This document shows, in pieces, positions 26,480 through 35,532 of a stretch of 64,000 nucleotides of DNA. The stretch is from SZUA-100 sp965248135. Lineage in GTDB: Bacteria; Pseudomonadota; Alphaproteobacteria; Rhizobiales; Rhizobiaceae. A program made the translations under genes and the position numbers. The notes beneath the pieces are model-generated. The model made no database searches and was not told where the DNA came from. It saw nothing but the letters and a program-made list of their open reading frames with translations. The DNA lies in the NCBI GenBank assembly GCA_965248135.1, contig CBDFIN010000007.1, forward strand, positions 148,804 to 212,803, read 5' to 3'. Numbering within the stretch: the stretch's first letter is position 1; each line of letters starts with the position of its first letter.

Positions 26480-27217
26480 ATGAAATCACGTAGGCCACGG
26501 ATTCTCCCACGTATCGTGTACTTCGTGCTGTTGTCTTTTTCCGCACCATTATGGTTGTTGTTGCGATCTTGGTATGGCCCACGGCTTTATTTCATACTTT
26601 TGATTGCCTCCTTGACGCATCCATTCGCCTTGCTTTGGTTTTCGATGCTGTTAGATACATTGGATTTTGAGGATACTGCGAAACAGCTTGAGCATTGGTT
26701 AGATTGGTCTACTTCTATAATAATCCTGGGGTTTGGAATTCAACTCGTAATTATTGTCTTGCAAATTACGGCGATTACAATTTCTCGCATGTGGCGATCT
26801 CATCCCGCGTTTGCGGGATCGTTTTTGCTTTGGCCGGCATCACGCCGAACCTTTCCATTCGATTTCATCGGTTTGGTGGCGCTTGCCTACATATTGCCAT
26901 TAGGTGTTCCACTGCCACCAATGACTATTCTGGACATCGCGGTAGCTCTGCCACCGCATCAGATTGATGATGCAGCCATCTTCATTGCCACCATCTATGG
27001 TTTGCTTGTCATTGATATCACTTTTAACAACGGCAGACTGCGGTTTTTCGATTCAGGTGAAGAGCCAAAATCACATCCGAGAATCAAACCCAAGCCTGCA
27101 AATAAATTCCAAACGCGTATCAGCAAAACGGCAAAGCCTTCAGCCGAAACACTTGGCGAAATATTTTCCCGCCGTGACAAGGCATTGAAAGACATCAACC
27201 AATCGGTTGACCGATAG
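26480..27217 (+). CDS. Polytopic membrane protein of the transfer region
   Basis: 245 aa, ATG overlapping the coupling-protein stop (ATGA), so translationally coupled to it. Membrane helices at about residues 10-30, 34-55, 75-100, 120-145 and 158-178. The C-terminal ~65 residues are basic and soluble (PKSHPRIKPKPANKFQTRIS ... EIFSRRDKALKDIN). No family is recognised. The coupling suggests an assembly partner or inner-membrane accessory for the coupling protein. Confidence 0.7.
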   Translation: MKSRRPRILPRIVYFVLLSFSAPLWLLLRSWYGPRLYFILLIASLTHPFALLWFSMLLDTLDFEDTAKQLEHWLDWSTSIIILGFGIQLVIIVLQITAITISRMWRSHPAFAGSFLLWPASRRTFPFDFIGLVALAYILPLGVPLPPMTILDIAVALPPHQIDDAAIFIATIYGLLVIDITFNNGRLRFFDSGEEPKSHPRIKPKPANKFQTRISKTAKPSAETLGEIFSRRDKALKDINQSVDR

Positions 27218-27411
27218 TAAATGAAATAGTGTGAATTTTGCTGTAAGTGCGCACGAAGCTGATTGCTTGGGATAGAAATCCACTTTTGTTTGACGCTATT
27301 CACCAATCCAATCAGTATGCGCGACTATATGGGTTATATTTTACATAGCAATTCTGATTTCCGTCAAATTCACGCAGCATTCTCTCCAAACAATATGCAG
27401 AGTTTTGATTC

Positions 27412-28608
27412 GTGACAATTTCCCAAGAGCAATTGTCTATTCTTCGCGACCGAATGGAAGAAAAATTGGGATGCGCCACATTTCGATCCTATCTTTCGGA
27501 TGCTAATTTTGTAGCGGATGTCGCCTGCACCAATGTACAATTGATAGTTTCATCAAAATTCAGGGCCGATCGACTTAACGAACACCACAAGTTCGATATC
27601 CAGAATGTCATTTCACAGGTGTTCGGGAAATCGATCAGTCTGGAGATTGAGGCAAATTCACACTGCGGGCAGCCAGAAACCCAACAGCTATTCGAGGCCG
27701 ATGAGCAATATAATATGTTTGTCCCAACCATCTCGGAAGTATCGATAAAAGATGACGTGCATCTTATGGGAATTGCACCATTCACTCTCCAACCGCGCGG
27801 CGACACCCGTACCAGGCTTTGTTACAGAAATATTGACGGCATGGACATCGATATTAAAGCGCACCCGGATTATGGGCTTCCCACCCCGATGGACTTTAAC
27901 ATCGTTCTAATGATGGAGAGCCATTTGGCGGCGAGTGCCAATCACTACCGAAGAGCGCTGAACTACTATCAAACCATGAAAAAAACTGGTCGAACTATCG
28001 AGAAACCTAACCCGCCACCAAGGGTGTTTCGCCCCACAGTTAAAGAGATCATGGAATTCACACGCGATCACGACACCAAACTTGGTAAACGATATGGAGG
28101 TAAACAGGCATCTGTCCTTGAGCTAAGGCTGGATAGACTTAAGAACACCAATGCTAAAATTCGCCAAACCGGAAATCGCCGAAAACGCGTTGGAACATTT
28201 AGTTATATTGGCGATTGGCGCGTGGTTTCGGAAACAGAAACAGGCAATATAGAGCAGGTAGAAATTGAGTATCCTGACTGGATTTATGCCGGGATTGTTG
28301 AGGCTGTCAGGCCTACTATTCTTACATATGACGATGATTATGAACTGCTAAAACAGCCAATTATGATGTTTCTTTACCGGGTCTTGCGTTCCAAAGTGAC
28401 CGATAATCATAAAGAATTTTATTTGGAGGATCTGCATCGTCGTAGCGGATCACGTCAACCCCTGAAAGAATTTAACCGAACACTTATAGAACGCGTTGAT
28501 GAGACGGAGAAACAAGGATTCTTTGATTGGAGTTTATCAATCCAAGGCAATGCGAGGCAACGCAAATTGGTGGTCACAACAAGGGTACCAGCCTCTGAAG
28601 AGCCATAA
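27412..28608 (+). CDS. repA: Plasmid replication initiator RepA (RPA family, DnaA-N-like)
   Basis: 398 aa from GTG 27412. Residues 1-85 resemble the DnaA N-terminal domain (LSILRDRMEEKLGCATFRSY, SDANFVADV, LIVSSKFRADRLNEH). The remainder matches alphaproteobacterial RepA-type initiators: DTRTRLCYRNIDGMDIDI, ALNYYQTMKKTGRTIEKP, YPDWIYAGIVEA and a winged-helix ending LEDLHRRSGSRQPLKEFNRT. It should bind the iterons just downstream (28.6-29.0 kb) and open the origin. It shows that the left part derives from a plasmid replicon. Its upstream 195 bp hold the promoter but no clear operator. Confidence 0.9.
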   Translation: MTISQEQLSILRDRMEEKLGCATFRSYLSDANFVADVACTNVQLIVSSKFRADRLNEHHKFDIQNVISQVFGKSISLEIEANSHCGQPETQQLFEADEQYNMFVPTISEVSIKDDVHLMGIAPFTLQPRGDTRTRLCYRNIDGMDIDIKAHPDYGLPTPMDFNIVLMMESHLAASANHYRRALNYYQTMKKTGRTIEKPNPPPRVFRPTVKEIMEFTRDHDTKLGKRYGGKQASVLELRLDRLKNTNAKIRQTGNRRKRVGTFSYIGDWRVVSETETGNIEQVEIEYPDWIYAGIVEAVRPTILTYDDDYELLKQPIMMFLYRVLRSKVTDNHKEFYLEDLHRRSGSRQPLKEFNRTLIERVDETEKQGFFDWSLSIQGNARQRKLVVTTRVPASEEP

Positions 28609-28645
28609 CAAGGGCAGGTCGTATCAGTTGTCAGCATTTTCTGTT

Positions 28646-29000
28646 CGTACTATGCCCCACTATGGGACAATCTCCTCAACTCGAAACAAATAAAATCTCG
28701 TACCATGCCCCACCATCAAACAGAATTTAGCCAGATGCTGACTATTATTGCAGTTTTGGTGGTCTCAACTTGACTTTCATAAGTGTCGGCAAACCTGTTG
28801 ATTTCTCGTACCTTACCCCACCATTTACCGGACTATGCTACACCAAACACGTACCATGCCCCACCATCACTCGTACCGTGCCCCACTATCGTTCGTACCA
28901 TGCACACCGCACTTTTGTTCTTATTCAATATGTTAGATCACCCCCTTTTTCTTATTCCTATATCTTCTTTCACCAACCGTCACGTACTGCGTCCCACCAT
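28646..29000 (+). repeat. Iteron array, candidate origin of replication (oriV)
   Basis: Repeats of CGTACCATGCCCCACCAT and close variants start at 28646, 28699, 28807, 28850, 28872 and 28894, plus a weaker one at about 28983. The last three strong copies are spaced exactly 22 bp (two helical turns), as in iteron origins. The array lies directly after repA, and stretches between copies are A/T-rich. The frames open here carry no coding signal. Confidence 0.88.
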
Positions 29001-29105
29001 AGAACGCAATTGCAACTGCAATGGTGATAATGTCGATGTAGCGACAGAAACCAAAATACAGAAAGTATCGGCCTCAGTCGGCCAATAAATATTACATTAA
29101 ATAGC

Positions 29106-29130
29106 GTCTGCATACGCAGACAATTTTTTT
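29106..29130 (+). terminator. Hairpin followed by T-run after the iterons
   Basis: GTCTGC-ATAC-GCAGAC (29106-29121) followed by AATTTTTTT. It looks like a Rho-independent terminator separating the origin from what follows. The next 270 bp (29131-29404) show no gene. Confidence 0.6.
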
Positions 29131-29404
29131 GCACCTACCCTACGTTCGCTATGCTCACTTCGCCCCATCTCTTCGAGATGGCCTACAAGAATAGCTTGGC
29201 ATGGAAATGAGAGTTTGGCAGCTGCCAGCCTAACAGACAACCAAATGATTGCTGGGAAGTCCTGACGTGTGCCACAGATGCCCGTGTTAGGCTTTAGTGT
29301 CACTTCACCGCCCCAGCCAAGAACTAGCGTTCTAAGGCGAATTTTGGTAGACGAAATCTATAATCTTCTTTAGGAATTAGTTAGGGCGATAGTCATCAAA
29401 TAAC

Positions 29405-29501
29405 ATTAGTTATTTCAGTATGTTAGCGGCTTGCCTTATTTGACCGTCCATCTAACATGCTGCAATTATTGATGTATGTCGTGTTTTACGCACTTTATTA
29501 C
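29405..29501 (+). repeat. Direct repeat A, left flank of central module
   Basis: Starts ATTAGTTATTTCAGTATGTT and runs to CACTTTATTA; about four in five positions match repeat B at 50110-50205. It contains the inverted pair CAGTATGTTA (29416-29425) and TAACATGCTG (29453-29462). Weaker similarity extends left to the AATTTTGGTAG block near 29340. It abuts the truncated IS481 gene. Confidence 0.7.
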
Positions 29502-29502
29502 T

Positions 29503-30002
29503 GTCGATGGCGGTATATTGGAACCGGCGGATATTCTGACCTCTTTTGCCTTTGAATGTCAGAAACTTAACATCCATTTGAATCTGGTGACCAGGAACTT
29601 GTTTGTTGTAGCGCTTGGTGTGTATTTTCCGCATTCGGGTGCCGCGAGAGAGACGGTTCAGACCATTGCGCCTGAGGATTCGATAGACTGTGGCATCTGA
29701 TAAATTGAGGCCATGATATCTCGCCATATACCACACGATCCTCATTGGGCCGAGATGGTATTTGCGGCGAAGAGGTTGAACCCTTCCTCAATTACAGGGT
29801 CCGTTCTATTTGCGTGCCGCTTTGTAATTGGTTTGGCATTAATCAACCCGGCTTCACCATGCTTTTGATAAGCTTCTCGCCATCTGTAGAAGCTGGATCT
29901 GCCGACCCCAAAATACCGACAGGTTTTGGCGACATGACCAATCTTTTCAGCATATAGAAGAATGCTTAGTTTGCGATGAATTTCGCGTTGATCCTTGTTC
30001 AT
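29503..30002 (-). pseudogene. IS481-family transposase remnant
   Basis: N-terminus from ATG 30002: MNKDQREIHRKLSILLYAEK, HTH RYFGVGRSSFYRWREAYQKH. A frameshift near 29775-29790 is followed by LRRKYHLGPMRIVWYMARYH, ILRRNGLNRLSRGTRMRK and the beginning of the DDE core (IQMDVKFLTF ... RRFQYTAID). Homology then stops at repeat A. Both the frameshift and loss of the C-terminal half make it inactive. Confidence 0.85.
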
Positions 30003-30244
30003 TAAAATCTCCTTCTTCCCAAATCTGGGAGTTTAAAGAAAATGTCCCGCGAATACCGGCATATCTACAAAATAGTCGAGTATGTTTATATTGGTCACGG
30101 CTCACCTCTTTGATTTTGAGCTGTCCTGTGAATCACAGTTCAGCAAAAAAGGGAACCGTCAGATTTTCAAGCGATTGCCATGCAATTCAGTGAAAACTTG
30201 CATATAACTCAAAAAATAGATAATTGGGTTTTAAAGGGTTCATT

Positions 30245-32164
30245 GTGAATACAGCAATACGCGGCGATTTACCGGGATGGCTCCTGGATCGAATTGATTC
30301 CACATCTGACGAAGAGGTGCGCGAAGAAATTGAGATTAAATTCATTCTTCCGAAAAATAACTGCCTCACCGCAGTGAAAAAAAACAACCCCAGAATACAG
30401 AATATTGAACAGATCTATATTGATATAAATGTATTAAAAGAGACCGCAGTAAATATATTGCCGGACAACTGCGATACTTATACCGAATGGCGTGTCAGGC
30501 GAAATAATGACGAGTATTTTGTGACCGGAAAATCTGAAACCGCTACAAGTATCACTCGCAATGAATTTCAAAGGCCAATCAGCACAGAAATGTATAATTC
30601 CATAATAAAAACAACAGGTAAGAACAAGAATACAAAATCGGTCAAGAAAATCAGGCAATCTTTCGAATTGACCGTTGGAAAAGAAACGATTTTGGTTGAG
30701 GTCGATAATTTCAAAGAGGTGGCAGGGAATCCCGTGAATCTGGATTTCGTTTATTGCGAGTTGGAACTGAAAAGCAAACCACTGGCAAGATCAATTCAAA
30801 GTGGGCTGGTCAGCATTGGGGCATTGGAAACATTTGTTGTCGGCTTGGAGGTCACCAGATTTAGAGAATTTAAAAATGCTTGGCTTGCTGAATACGGATT
30901 TCCGGCAGAGACATTTCATAAAGTAAATGCATGGGTGCAAAACGCTTGTACTCGCGAATTTCAACAAATGATATGTAAAGCAGACCCCAAGGAAATAGGG
31001 CATGTTATGTTGACACTAGAGCAACGTAATCAAATTGGGAAATCAGAACTCAAATCCAGCGCAAGTGCTAAACCGCCGCTCGCGGAATTGCGTTTTGACG
31101 TGGGAGATACTTATGGCCGGTCGGCACGAGTTCCCGAGAAATTCAATATTGCCGACAATCACGGCTATGGCTGGTTGCGTGACTTTCAAAAAATTGTTTC
31201 TTCAGATCCATTTCTCAGACTATTTTCCAAACCGCAAATATTTAGACCAGGGCTGGGAAACAATACCACCACGACCAGAGGACAGCACACGCTGGATGTA
31301 ATATCAAGCGCACAAAATATTGCCAATCAAACCGGGTTAAACGATCACCTCGCTGCGGCAATAGCCGCATTGCACGATTTGGGGCATCCCGCCGGAGGGC
31401 ACAAGGGCGAAGAATTCCTGTCAAAATTGAGCAGGCAGTCTGGCGATGGAACATCCATCTTGTTTAAACACCACATTTATTCTCTTTCACTGGCAGAAAT
31501 ATTTGATTTTAACCTGCAGAGAGAAGTGCAAATTGGCGCGTTTTATCACAAGTCCGGTGGCAAAAAACTCACTGCTCCCGCCAATTGTCCCCAAGAGTTT
31601 GGTGTTGTCAGAATTGCCGACAAAATTTCCTATGTACCTTGGGATATTCACGATTCGATCAAGAATAATTTCTTGAAAAAGGGTGATGTTCCCCAATGGA
31701 TTTATGATGAATTGGGCTCTGAGCCACCCGATTGGATTATTACAATGATCGACGCAATTGTTGATGAAAGTCAGCAGGAGTTTAGTGTAACATTCTCTGA
31801 AAAATCGGGAAAGGTTTTTAAAGCCTACGAGGCTGCAAGGAAAATTGTGTATGATAATGTGCACAGTAAAATATTTTGGCAAACTCTTGAGGTTCAATAC
31901 GAGTTATCTTTTCAGATACTTAAAAATTCATTCCCCGATATCGATCCGATTCCGATTCTGGCTTATATGACTGACTCTGAAATTGAACAGATCGCAAAAC
32001 ATGCAGAAGCCAATCCAATTGGCACAAGTATTGACTTGGAATACTTAAAGGATACAGGAATGGGAGTGGTTGAGATATTGGAGCATTTAGCGAAAATCAA
32101 GGAAGCGGGGGAGTGGGACCAGAAGGTATTTTTCCATCATATGGAACGCCACCGCCTAAAGTAA
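30245..32164 (+). CDS. CYTH domain fused to HD/dGTPase-like domain
   Basis: 639 aa from GTG 30245, preceded by AAAGGG; a TTG 21 bases upstream is possible. The N-terminal ~180 residues show the CYTH tunnel-fold signature: EIEIK (Glu28, Glu30, Lys32), EWRVRR near 81-86, VEVDNF near 151-156 and CELELK near 171-176. CYTH enzymes act on triphosphates (thiamine triphosphatase, inorganic triphosphatase, class IV adenylate cyclase). From about residue 340 an HD domain of dGTPase type follows: RGQHTLDVI, ALHDLGHPAGGHKGEE, LFKHHIYSL and RIADKISYVPWDIHD, with all metal-binding His/Asp in place. dGTPases deplete dNTPs and are known phage-defence effectors. Fusion of both is unusual. It is the first gene of the + strand module. 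Confidence 0.82.
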   Translation: MNTAIRGDLPGWLLDRIDSTSDEEVREEIEIKFILPKNNCLTAVKKNNPRIQNIEQIYIDINVLKETAVNILPDNCDTYTEWRVRRNNDEYFVTGKSETATSITRNEFQRPISTEMYNSIIKTTGKNKNTKSVKKIRQSFELTVGKETILVEVDNFKEVAGNPVNLDFVYCELELKSKPLARSIQSGLVSIGALETFVVGLEVTRFREFKNAWLAEYGFPAETFHKVNAWVQNACTREFQQMICKADPKEIGHVMLTLEQRNQIGKSELKSSASAKPPLAELRFDVGDTYGRSARVPEKFNIADNHGYGWLRDFQKIVSSDPFLRLFSKPQIFRPGLGNNTTTTRGQHTLDVISSAQNIANQTGLNDHLAAAIAALHDLGHPAGGHKGEEFLSKLSRQSGDGTSILFKHHIYSLSLAEIFDFNLQREVQIGAFYHKSGGKKLTAPANCPQEFGVVRIADKISYVPWDIHDSIKNNFLKKGDVPQWIYDELGSEPPDWIITMIDAIVDESQQEFSVTFSEKSGKVFKAYEAARKIVYDNVHSKIFWQTLEVQYELSFQILKNSFPDIDPIPILAYMTDSEIEQIAKHAEANPIGTSIDLEYLKDTGMGVVEILEHLAKIKEAGEWDQKVFFHHMERHRLK

Positions 32165-32267
32165 AATCTTCAAGGAATTCTACCAAATAGTTAACAGGAG
32201 TGCCTTGTTTTTATTGCCCTTTGTTGTAAAGTTGCTGCATAAATTGATTGGTTGATTTGAGGGACTA

Positions 32268-35200
32268 ATGCAAAGACCCTTTGTTGTAAATCTGGTTTCA
32301 CACAAAGGCGGTGGCGGGAGAACGACCGTCGCGGTCTCACTTGCGGAAATTTTGGCTGTCCAAGGCAAAAACGTCCTCCTGATAGACATGGATTTTGAAG
32401 CTCCGGGCATTCCATTGTTTACCAATCGGTGGAACACGGAAAAACTTAAATCCATCATGGATTTTCAGCCAGAAAACCTTGTCTGTATTGCCGATATTTC
32501 GCCTGCTAAACCCGGGCAAAAACCGATATCCGAAAAAAACAATGTTGGATCGACTCGTTGCCGGATTCCAGGCAGTGTGGACTGCCTGCAGATGACTTTA
32601 GAACATATCAGGGAGGGGTTGCCGGATATTTCAGATGCCAACATCAAATGGAATCAAAGCGTCGTTTCTGATATCTTACAAACATTCCGAGAAAACGACA
32701 GTATTGGGAAAATTGAAGTCCAGGTACAGAAACAAATGAGGGATTACATCTATGAGTATATTCCCAACTCAAAAAAAGAAATTTCTGGAAGTCAACCAAC
32801 GAAACTGCCTGCCCGAATATTTTTACTCCCGTCGGGTGGATGTTATTTTAGAAAATCGAAAGAAACCATCCGTTGGGAATATTCTGGAACCAATTATTAC
32901 ATCCTAGATAGCATGAGTTCTGACGAGACGGCGCGCAGTAAGATCGCGCAGCCATGGTTGCCGCGAGAATTTGTTTTCAATGGCGTAAATTTGACGGCGA
33001 CGCTGGTCAACGCCGCAGTTTACCAACTTGACAAGATAAATGCGTCTGTTGATTACGTAATTATTGACCTTCGCCCGGGAGATGATGTGGTCACAGGTGC
33101 AAATTTCAGTGCTTCTGATGGTGTAACCTATACCAGCGCGGCGTCCCGGGGGGCCATGAACGGGATAATAGAAGATATTAAAATTCATAAAGATGCTTAT
33201 TTACCACAAAAAGAGGGGGAAAGAAATGATCGAGTACCAAAAATATTCGGCTGCTTTATTGATAAACTCTCTTTTGAGGCCCGGAAAGATTCCAGAAATT
33301 ATGCGCAAGAAAATGTTGACGATCTTGGCTACCCCGATGTTTTTGATATTGTTAGTGAAAAAGATGATTGCCTGAAAAATATCGGAAAAATTGATTCTAT
33401 TGGTAGAACCATGCAGGTTGCGTGCCATCATGCATATGGAACGCTAAACCAGATCCCGCTATTTCCATGGAACAATGCCGATACAAAAGACAAGGCTTTC
33501 GATGTCGTTGGTTCGGTCGATACTATTTGGTCCACTCTCGGGCTAAAAAAATTCCGGCCTGCAAGTTTACTACCGCTGCCTTTGGATAACTATACGTTGA
33601 CCGTCCAGGAACGCACCTTTGAATTGACGGACTGGTCGAAGCGTGTTGCGTTCTGGAGTGACAATTCCGTTCTTCAAAATGATCCGATTGGAGCGGGTGC
33701 CAATTGCATAGCGCTCGTATCAGCCGAATATCGCGATAGTTTCTCAGATCCACAGACCGTACCAATTAGATATTTCCAGGGGGATTTTAAGGGCGACTGG
33801 ATCTGGCGAATGGCGAATGCGCTGGGCCTCAAATGTACAGATGGAAATGAATCCGGCGACACCGCGAAAAAAATAATGAGTGTGTTGGACAAGGCGCCTC
33901 AATCTATAAAAGAACTCGATGGGGAGTTGAGCTCCGGTGCAGTTCTTGATTCGTATTATTTCGTACTTGGAAAATTGGTTAATTTAATTGCGCAGGATTC
34001 AAATGAAAAATCTGAATATGAAACAATATTGCAACTATGTGATGCTGCAATTAGCGCTTTTGAATGCCGCGAAAGCCATTTGAAATATGACGGCCTGAAA
34101 ATAAATCTCAAGATACTTCAGGCGAATACCTATTTCAAATTGGCGACCATTGAATTTGACTTGTACGAACTGAACAATGCTCGCGATCACTTTAAGAGAG
34201 GGTTGAAGCTCTTTACCGAAGTCAGGGAGATTTCAAATACCAGCGGGGATTCGCTTCTGAAGCTGGACGCAGACAAGTATGAGAACCTGCGGAAAGATGC
34301 GGACACTGAAAACGTGTTGTTTTTTCTTAATTACTTTATCACTGAGAATGAAGCCAAGGCTACGGAATTGATGGGCAAGACCGATAATTCTCTCGTAATC
34401 TCATTGGTCGATTGGTTTGAGCCACTTCTGAAACTATGGAGTAAACCGGATTCAGTACCCAAAAGGTTGGAAATATGGATCGAAGATTATAATCTTTCTG
34501 ATATTGCATTTTTTCTAGCCGCGACCGGTTCTACGCCCTTGAAGAACCTTTCAGACAAACTGTTCAAAGCCTTGACTTCGGCACTCGACAATAACTGGGC
34601 GACCCTTCAATTTTCAATAAGAGCCCATATGTTACCCTGCTATTTACACAATGCCTGGGCCGGTTTGGCATTCAGCAGGGATAAGCCAAACGACGTATTA
34701 TCCCGCCGTTTGGACGATATTTACCGTCAAACCAATGCGTTTGGTGGATTGAAAAATCGGGCCAAACTGCAAAACTGGGCAGGAATTGCCAATCTGGAAT
34801 TGGCAAAGGTAATGTTTTTAGACAATTCCATTGATGCGGCAACTGAGTTTTCGCGGCGGGCGGCATCCCTTCTTTTGCGTTCAGCTATTAACGACCATGA
34901 TATTTCCGCCTGGTTTTTACTGGCAATCGCAAGAACAGTGACACGCAGGTGCCTAGAAGAAAGAGTCGGCAATTCAGCGGACTCAAAAGACAAAGAAATA
35001 TTGTTAAAGAGGATATTGATCGTACGACGGGATGCGTTTTATGCCTACGAACAATGGCACGCCCTGGCATCTGCAGATGTAACCCGAGACGATAATCAAG
35101 ATCATTTCAATCCCGAAAAATGCACAATGAAGTTCCTAGATGAAGGGAAGGCAAAATCAAATAAAACTGCATTAGCCTTGTTTGGTGAAGATGTAGAGGT

Positions 35201-35468
35201 TCAAGATGATACAAATTTGGGTATGGACAATGACAAGACCGTCATGATCAGGCCTGGATTAATCTCAACCATTGGTGGCCTAGATCGGTATTATCAAGGA
35301 AGCGAGGCAGGCGAACTTGATGAGAAATTGAGTGAGTATCTAATACAAGTTCTTGATGGCAGTGGTAATGAGCACTGGAATAGAAATACAGCTCTTGGAT
35401 ATGCCAAAGAAGTGAAAGGGCATTTGAAAGTTTATCTAAAACTGGGGCTGGAAAAAGACGGGGAATGA
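32268..35468 (+). CDS. KGGxGR-variant ParA/MinD-like ATPase with long helical C-terminus
   Basis: 1066 aa. A deviant P-loop lies at residues 12-20 (HKGGGGRTT): the signature first lysine of MinD/ParA ATPases is kept but the usual GKT lysine is Arg. LLIDMDFEAPG near 37-46 and VIIDLRPGDDV near 265 are the matching switch and Walker B regions. The domain has large inserts (total ~400 aa). The remaining ~600 residues are helical and repeat-like (for example ANTYFKLATIEFDLYELNNA), resembling TPR/STAND sensor regions. It is probably a sensor or scaffold ATPase rather than a partition protein, since no parS or ParB partner is nearby. Start ATG 32268 lies 103 bp after the CYTH-HD gene, with GAGGG just before it. 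Confidence 0.8.
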   Translation: MQRPFVVNLVSHKGGGGRTTVAVSLAEILAVQGKNVLLIDMDFEAPGIPLFTNRWNTEKLKSIMDFQPENLVCIADISPAKPGQKPISEKNNVGSTRCRIPGSVDCLQMTLEHIREGLPDISDANIKWNQSVVSDILQTFRENDSIGKIEVQVQKQMRDYIYEYIPNSKKEISGSQPTKLPARIFLLPSGGCYFRKSKETIRWEYSGTNYYILDSMSSDETARSKIAQPWLPREFVFNGVNLTATLVNAAVYQLDKINASVDYVIIDLRPGDDVVTGANFSASDGVTYTSAASRGAMNGIIEDIKIHKDAYLPQKEGERNDRVPKIFGCFIDKLSFEARKDSRNYAQENVDDLGYPDVFDIVSEKDDCLKNIGKIDSIGRTMQVACHHAYGTLNQIPLFPWNNADTKDKAFDVVGSVDTIWSTLGLKKFRPASLLPLPLDNYTLTVQERTFELTDWSKRVAFWSDNSVLQNDPIGAGANCIALVSAEYRDSFSDPQTVPIRYFQGDFKGDWIWRMANALGLKCTDGNESGDTAKKIMSVLDKAPQSIKELDGELSSGAVLDSYYFVLGKLVNLIAQDSNEKSEYETILQLCDAAISAFECRESHLKYDGLKINLKILQANTYFKLATIEFDLYELNNARDHFKRGLKLFTEVREISNTSGDSLLKLDADKYENLRKDADTENVLFFLNYFITENEAKATELMGKTDNSLVISLVDWFEPLLKLWSKPDSVPKRLEIWIEDYNLSDIAFFLAATGSTPLKNLSDKLFKALTSALDNNWATLQFSIRAHMLPCYLHNAWAGLAFSRDKPNDVLSRRLDDIYRQTNAFGGLKNRAKLQNWAGIANLELAKVMFLDNSIDAATEFSRRAASLLLRSAINDHDISAWFLLAIARTVTRRCLEERVGNSADSKDKEILLKRILIVRRDAFYAYEQWHALASADVTRDDNQDHFNPEKCTMKFLDEGKAKSNKTALALFGEDVEVQDDTNLGMDNDKTVMIRPGLISTIGGLDRYYQGSEAGELDEKLSEYLIQVLDGSGNEHWNRNTALGYAKEVKGHLKVYLKLGLEKDGE

Positions 35469-35532
35469 ATTGGCACCATGAGCGCATATTCACTGGCCAA
35501 GAAAATGGTCCAATGGAGGTTAAGAACTTAAA

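Larger units (their letters stand above)
23531..26483 (+). pseudogene. traD: VirD4/TraD-type coupling protein, split by IS30
   Basis: The 5' part (23531-24011) encodes the start of a type IV coupling protein with Walker A FGGNGSGKTTGSGQ near residue 95 and a Pro-rich N-terminus. The 3' part (25217-26483) carries the rest: NRPGDPASRVDNLVTVLMN, Walker B FLWIDESHLFA and the QSLSSY motif, with a Ser/Gly-rich stretch near the C-terminus. Removing the IS30 element rejoins the frame as ...RFNSPGDFIQYELNRPGDP.... Such ATPases bring the relaxase-DNA complex to the secretion channel. With the insertion the plasmid should be non-self-transmissible through this protein. The stop overlaps the next gene's ATG (ATGA). 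Confidence 0.92.

Noticed and set aside
28646..29000. CRISPR array
   Set aside because: Spacing is irregular (22-108 bp), repeats are imperfect, and they adjoin repA; iterons explain them better.
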